Below, in pieces: positions 60,557 to 64,000 of a stretch of 64,000 bases of DNA; the stretch's first letter is position 1, and each line of letters opens with the position of its first letter. The position numbers were made by a program, and so were the translations under genes. Below the pieces are notes generated by a model. The model was not told where the DNA came from. It saw nothing but the letters and a program-made list of their open reading frames with translations, and did not search any database. The DNA lies in NCBI GenBank assembly GCA_965661625.1, contig CBFIEM010000009.1, forward strand, positions 87,135 through 151,134. Reading direction: 5' to 3'. This DNA is from GCA-2705995 sp965661625. GTDB lineage: Bacteria; Bacteroidota; Bacteroidia; Flavobacteriales_G; Salibacteraceae.

Positions 60557-61117
60557 ATGGGAGAAACTGCGAAAAAAGAAAATTTGAAATGGTACGTTGT
60601 GCGTGCCATTAGCGGAAAAGAGAAAAAGGTGAAAGAACACCTTGAGGTAGAAATTAGTCGACTAGGATTAGAAGATTATGTAGCTCAAGTGTTAATTCCT
60701 ACCGAGAAAGTTTACCAGATTCGTAATGGAAAGAAGGTAAGTAAAGAACGGAACTATTTTCCTGGGTATGTAATGATCGAAGCTTCTTTGGTTGGAGAAA
60801 TTCCACATATCATTAAAAATGTGAACAACGTAATTGGATTCTTAGGTGAAACTAAAGGGGGAGACCCGGTTCCAATGCGACAAGCTGAAGTTAACCGAAT
60901 TCTTGGTAAAGTAGATGAATTAGCAGATAGTGACGAAGAGGTGAACATACCGTACATCGTTGGCGAAACTGTTAAGGTTATTGATGGACCATTTAACTCG
61001 TTCTCTGGAGTTATTGAAGAAATAAATGAAGAGAAAAAGAAGCTTAAAGTGATGGTAAAAATCTTTGGAAGAAAGACGCCGTTGGAATTAAGCTATATGC
61101 AAGTAGAAAAGGAATAA
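60557..61117 (+). CDS. nusG: Transcription termination/antitermination protein NusG
   Basis: This 186-residue protein has the NGN domain (KWYVVRAISGKEKKVKEHLE, GYVMIEASL, VIGFLGETKGGDPVPM) and a C-terminal KOW domain (GETVKVIDGPFNSFSGVIEE). It binds RNA polymerase and couples it to Rho or the ribosome. It sits after secE and before the L11 operon, the usual place. Confidence 0.97.
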   Translation: MGETAKKENLKWYVVRAISGKEKKVKEHLEVEISRLGLEDYVAQVLIPTEKVYQIRNGKKVSKERNYFPGYVMIEASLVGEIPHIIKNVNNVIGFLGETKGGDPVPMRQAEVNRILGKVDELADSDEEVNIPYIVGETVKVIDGPFNSFSGVIEEINEEKKKLKVMVKIFGRKTPLELSYMQVEKE

Positions 61118-61121
61118 AGAT

Positions 61122-61167
61122 TTTGGCAGGAAGATGTCTTTACAATGCTTCCCTTCAACCTGTCAAA
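61122..61167 (+). promoter_or_regulatory. Inverted repeat in the rplK leader
   Basis: TTTGGCAGG / CCTGTCAAA (one G-T pair) with an inner GAAG / CTTC could fold in the 73-base leader between nusG and rplK. It may be a ribosomal-protein autoregulatory element. This is inference. Confidence 0.45.
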
Positions 61168-61190
61168 CCCGCGATAAATAAATAGTAATA

Positions 61191-61616
61191 ATGGCTAAAG
61201 AAGTAAGTAAAATCGTAAAACTTCAGGTGCGAGGTGGCGCAGCTAATCCTTCACCTCCCGTTGGTCCCGCTTTGGGAGCCGCTGGGGTGAACATTATGGA
61301 GTTTTGTAAGCAGTTCAACGGAAGAACCCAAGATAAACAAGGGAAAGTGCTTCCAGTTGTAATTACTGTTTACGCAGATAAGTCGTTTGACTTTATCATA
61401 AAAACTCCTCCGGTTGCGGTACAGCTCAAAGAGGCAGCAAAAATTAAATCTGGCGCAGCAGAACCAAATCGTCAAAAGGTAGCGACCCTATCTAATGATC
61501 AGATTAAGGTGATTGCTGAAGATAAGATGCAAGATTTGAACTGCTTCACTGTTGAGTCTGCTATGAGTATGGTAGCAGGTACGGCCAGAAGTATGGGTAT
61601 TCATATTAAGAAATAG
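61191..61616 (+). CDS. rplK: 50S ribosomal protein L11
   Basis: This 141-residue protein has VKLQVRGGAANPSPPVGPAL followed by GAAGVNIMEFCKQFN, the family signature, and the C-terminal RNA-binding domain ending VAGTARSMGIHIKK. It forms the GTPase-associated centre with L10/L12. Confidence 0.98.
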   Translation: MAKEVSKIVKLQVRGGAANPSPPVGPALGAAGVNIMEFCKQFNGRTQDKQGKVLPVVITVYADKSFDFIIKTPPVAVQLKEAAKIKSGAAEPNRQKVATLSNDQIKVIAEDKMQDLNCFTVESAMSMVAGTARSMGIHIKK

Positions 61617-61640
61617 CTCTAGGGCTTAAAAAACTTCAAA

Positions 61641-62342
61641 ATGGCTAGATTGACAAAAAAACAGAAAGAAGCATTGTCTAAAATCGATGCGAATAAGCTG
61701 TATTCACTAGATGAGGCCTCAAGTCTTATCAAGGATGTGAATTACACAAGCTTTGACGCCTCTGTAGACGTAGCAGTTCGTCTGGGTGTTGATCCACGAA
61801 AAGCCAACCAAATGGTAAGAGGCTCTGTAACACTTCCTCACGGTACTGGAAAAGACGTGAAGGTGTTGGTGCTCTGTTCTCCAGACAAGGAAGCAGAAGC
61901 AACTGAAGCAGGTGCTGATTATGTTGGTCTTGACGAGTACATCGACAAGATTAAAGGTGGTTGGACTGATGTAGATGTGATTATCACCATGCCATCGGTT
62001 ATGGGGAAAGTTGGTGCGTTAGGTAGAATTCTCGGTCCACGTGGATTAATGCCTAACCCAAAAACTGGAACAGTAACTATGGACATCGCGAAAGCGGTGA
62101 ATGACGTAAAAGCTGGTAAGATCGACTTTAAAGTTGATAAGTACGGTATTGTTCATGCCTCGGTAGCAAAGGTCTCTTTTGACTCAGCGAAGATTATGGA
62201 AAATGCTTCAGAGCTGTTGCAAACGATTATTAAGATGAAGCCTACTGCGGCTAAAGGAACTTACGTGAAGAGTATCTCTTTAAGTAGTACTATGAGTCCA
62301 GGTATCATGATTGAACCAAAATCAGTAGGAGCACAAGCTTAG
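61641..62342 (+). CDS. rplA: 50S ribosomal protein L1
   Basis: This 233-residue L1 has the motifs VRLGVDPRKANQMVRGSVTL, GRILGPRGLMPNPKTGTV and KVDKYGIVHASVAKVSF. In other bacteria L1 binds the rplK-rplA mRNA to control itself. The gene follows rplK by 24 bases. Confidence 0.98.
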   Translation: MARLTKKQKEALSKIDANKLYSLDEASSLIKDVNYTSFDASVDVAVRLGVDPRKANQMVRGSVTLPHGTGKDVKVLVLCSPDKEAEATEAGADYVGLDEYIDKIKGGWTDVDVIITMPSVMGKVGALGRILGPRGLMPNPKTGTVTMDIAKAVNDVKAGKIDFKVDKYGIVHASVAKVSFDSAKIMENASELLQTIIKMKPTAAKGTYVKSISLSSTMSPGIMIEPKSVGAQA

Positions 62343-62357
62343 TAAAAGCCTTCACAC

Positions 62358-62879
62358 ATGACAAGAGAAGAAAAGAACAATGCAATCGCAGATTTAACGA
62401 CTCAGCTTCAAGAAGCAGGGGTTGTTTATCTCGCAGATATTTCTAATCTGGATGCCGGAGCAACAACCAAGTTGAGAAGATCTTGTTTTTCAAACAACAT
62501 CGGATTACACGTGGTAAAGAATACATTGCTGAAGAAAGCAATGGACAATGTTGAGGATAAGGAATTTGGAGATATCTACAATGTCTTAAAGGGAAATACG
62601 GCGTTGATGATCTCAGAAATAGGTAATGCACCAGCAAAGCTTATTAAGGAGTTCAGAAAGAAGTCGGATCGCCCGTTACTTAAGGCAGCTTACATCGAAG
62701 AATCAGTTTACGTCGGTGACGAAATGATTAATGCTTTAGCAGACCTCAAGTCGAAAGAAGAATTAATCGGAGAAGTAATAACATTACTTCAGTCTCCAGC
62801 GAAAAACGTTATTTCTTCGCTACAGTCTAGTGGTCAAACATTGACCGGAGTGTTGAAAACACTTGCAGAAAGAGAATAG
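62358..62879 (+). CDS. rplJ: 50S ribosomal protein L10
   Basis: This 173-residue stalk base protein starts MTREEKNNAIADLTTQLQEA and has TKLRRSCFSNNIGLHVVKNT. The C-terminal helix (LLQSPAKNVISSLQSSGQTL) docks L7/L12 dimers. It follows rplA by 15 bases. Confidence 0.97.
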   Translation: MTREEKNNAIADLTTQLQEAGVVYLADISNLDAGATTKLRRSCFSNNIGLHVVKNTLLKKAMDNVEDKEFGDIYNVLKGNTALMISEIGNAPAKLIKEFRKKSDRPLLKAAYIEESVYVGDEMINALADLKSKEELIGEVITLLQSPAKNVISSLQSSGQTLTGVLKTLAERE

Positions 62880-62925
62880 ATTTTTAGAACAATAATTAAG
62901 TACATCATTTTTAAAACGCAATATA

Positions 62926-63303
62926 ATGGCAGATTTAAAAGATTTTGCTGAGCAGTTAGTAAACCTAACAGTAAAAGAAGTTAACGAATTAGCTGACATC
63001 CTTAAGGACGAGTACGGCATTGAACCAGCAGCAGCAGCTGTTGCAGTAGCAGGTCCTGCTGCAGGCGGCGGTGAAGGCGGCGGTGAAGAGCAAACTGAGT
63101 TCGACGTGATTTTGAAGGCGGCTGGAAGCTCTAAACTAGCTGTTGTTAAGCTTGTAAAAGAACTTTCTGGTCTTGGCCTGAAAGAAGCTAAAGAATTGGT
63201 AGATAGCGCTCCTAAAGCATTGAAAGAAGGAGTAGCTAAAGACGAAGCTGAAGCACTGAAAACACAGCTTGAAGAAGCTGGTGCTGAAGTGGAAGTTAAG
63301 TAG
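62926..63303 (+). CDS. rplL: 50S ribosomal protein L7/L12
   Basis: This 125-residue stalk protein has an N-terminal dimer domain (LKDFAEQLVNLTVKEVNELA), a Gly/Ala hinge (AAAAVAVAGPAAGGGEGGGE) and a C-terminal factor-binding domain (KIxVIK-like VVKLVKELSGLGLKEAKELV). It follows rplJ by 46 bases. Confidence 0.97.
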   Translation: MADLKDFAEQLVNLTVKEVNELADILKDEYGIEPAAAAVAVAGPAAGGGEGGGEEQTEFDVILKAAGSSKLAVVKLVKELSGLGLKEAKELVDSAPKALKEGVAKDEAEALKTQLEEAGAEVEVK

Positions 63304-63335
63304 TTACCACTCACACTCAGGTAGAGTATTACCAA

Positions 63336-63364
63336 GGATTAGACCCCTTATTGGGGTCTAATCC
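63336..63364 (+). promoter_or_regulatory. Strong hairpin in the rplL-rpoB spacer
   Basis: A perfect 12-bp stem GGATTAGACCCC / GGGGTCTAATCC with a 5-base loop lies in the 110-base gap. No T-run follows. It may be an attenuator or a double-strand RNase processing site, as in the E. coli rplL-rpoB spacer. Confidence 0.7.
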
Positions 63365-63413
63365 CTTCTGCATTTAAGGCTGTCCATTTGAATTATCAAT
63401 CCATTTTATATCC

Positions 63414-64000
63414 ATGGCTGATAACAAGAACGAAAGAATAAATTTCGCCACCACTAAGAACCAACTTGATTATCCAGATTTTCTGGATATTCAAATTAAG
63501 TCCTTTCAAGATTTTTTCCAATTAGAAACTTCTCCGGATAACCGGGAGAACGAAGGACTTTTTAAAGTTTTCGCTGAAAACTTTCCGATTACGGATGCTC
63601 GTAACAATTTCGTCTTAGAATTTCTAGACTATTTCGTAGATCCTCCCCGCTACTCAATGGAAGAAACCATTGAACGTGGTTTAACATACAGCGTTCCGCT
63701 AAAAGCGAAGCTTAAACTGTATTGTACGGATCCCGAACATGAGGATTTCGAAACGATTGTTCAGGATGTGTATCTGGGTACTATTCCCTACATGACTCCT
63801 AGGGGGTCATTCATAATCAATGGTGCAGAGCGTGTAATTGTATCTCAATTGCACCGTTCTCCAGGAGTGTTTTTTGGTCAAAGCTATCACGCGAATGGCA
63901 CCAAACTCTATTCGGCACGAATTATACCGTTTAAAGGTTCTTGGATAGAATTTGCTACTGATATCAATAGCGTAATGTACGCTTACATTGATCGTAAAAA
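63414..64000 (+). CDS. rpoB: RNA polymerase beta subunit, 3' end cut by window edge
   Basis: The first 195 codons of RpoB. It starts MADNKNERINFATTKNQLDY and has the conserved FQLETSPDN, FVDPPRYSMEETIERGLTYS and PYMTPRGSFIINGAERVIVS segments, then SQLHRSPGVFF. Bacteroidota RpoB is about 1270 residues, so most is missing to the right. It follows rplL with an internal hairpin, as in the common rplKAJL-rpoBC order. Confidence 0.97.
   Translation, partial: MADNKNERINFATTKNQLDYPDFLDIQIKSFQDFFQLETSPDNRENEGLFKVFAENFPITDARNNFVLEFLDYFVDPPRYSMEETIERGLTYSVPLKAKLKLYCTDPEHEDFETIVQDVYLGTIPYMTPRGSFIINGAERVIVSQLHRSPGVFFGQSYHANGTKLYSARIIPFKGSWIEFATDINSVMYAYIDRK

Noticed and set aside
62820..63335. 171-codon open frame antisense to rplL
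   Set aside because: It mirrors the Ala/Gly-rich L7/L12 hinge and reads as Ser/Ala/Pro repeats. It is a compositional shadow.
1..64000. CRISPR array or insertion sequence
   Set aside because: Reading through the window I saw no set of short direct repeats with spacers and no transposase. The only repeats are protein-level repeats in the giant secreted protein and the TPR protein.

Overview
The window looks like a chromosomal segment of a Bacteroidota bacterium, most likely Flavobacteriales. The supporting signs are: genes almost without Shine-Dalgarno sites; repeated promoter boxes of the type TTG-N18-22-TAnnTTTG; a fused SecDF; a type III glutamine synthetase; a TonB-dependent receptor with a CarboxypepD_reg-like front domain; proteins ending in type IX secretion (T9SS) or gliding-type C-terminal domains; and several Bacteroidota-restricted families (DUF2851, DUF5606, DUF6438, a hybrid-type propeller sensor kinase). 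I see no insertion sequence, prophage, CRISPR array or other sign of a recent island. Coding density is very high, no gap exceeds about 170 bases, and many genes are joined by TAAATG, ATGA, TGATG or TAGTG junctions.

Region by region. 1-5.3 kb (minus): end-truncated propeller sensor histidine kinase, a family 2 glycosyltransferase and purB. 5.4-7.2 kb (plus): an ECF sigma factor followed by a membrane-anchored protein with a PKD-like domain and a gliding-type C-terminal domain. 7.3-14.3 kb (minus): gyrB, then a TPR protein/outer-membrane barrel pair. 14.4-17.8 kb: FtsE plus a glycosyltransferase facing a glycosyltransferase/sugar-formyltransferase pair. 17.9-24.5 kb: murB, DUF5606, a secreted subtilase coupled to a small PD-(D/E)XK protein, AMP nucleosidase and holA. 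24.6-31.9 kb: TonB-dependent receptor, pyrG-yidC-DUF6438 lipoprotein, and a convergent three-gene minus-strand unit (CysZ-like protein, 1218-residue secreted multidomain protein, small secreted protein) running to 35.9 kb. 36-46.5 kb: mdh, DCC protein, secDF, tatA, Ca2+/Na+ exchanger, glnN and a PorE-like envelope protein. 46.5-56.8 kb: purM-prfA-pyrF-DUF2851-PspC-K+ channel-RmlD-like chain, then an AGCS symporter, HhH protein and acyl-CoA dehydrogenase. 56.9-64 kb: rpsU-xerC-hpf, then tRNA-Thr/Tyr/Gly/Thr-tuf-tRNA-Trp-secE-nusG-rplKAJL-rpoB, with the tRNA-tuf order the same as in E. coli.

Functional themes. Envelope export and surface display recur: YidC, SecDF, SecE, TatA, a PorE-like T9SS component and three proteins with T9SS-type C-terminal domains. 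Nucleotide synthesis (purB, purM, pyrG, pyrF), the translation and transcription core, and small sugar-transfer genes make up most of the rest. The window is mostly housekeeping. The most unusual items are the sigma factor paired with a tethered gliding-domain protein, the PspC and potassium-channel frames separated by a single stop with no ATG, a textbook Shine-Dalgarno in front of hpf in an otherwise SD-free region, and several strong unexplained hairpins in the tRNA/ribosomal-protein region.
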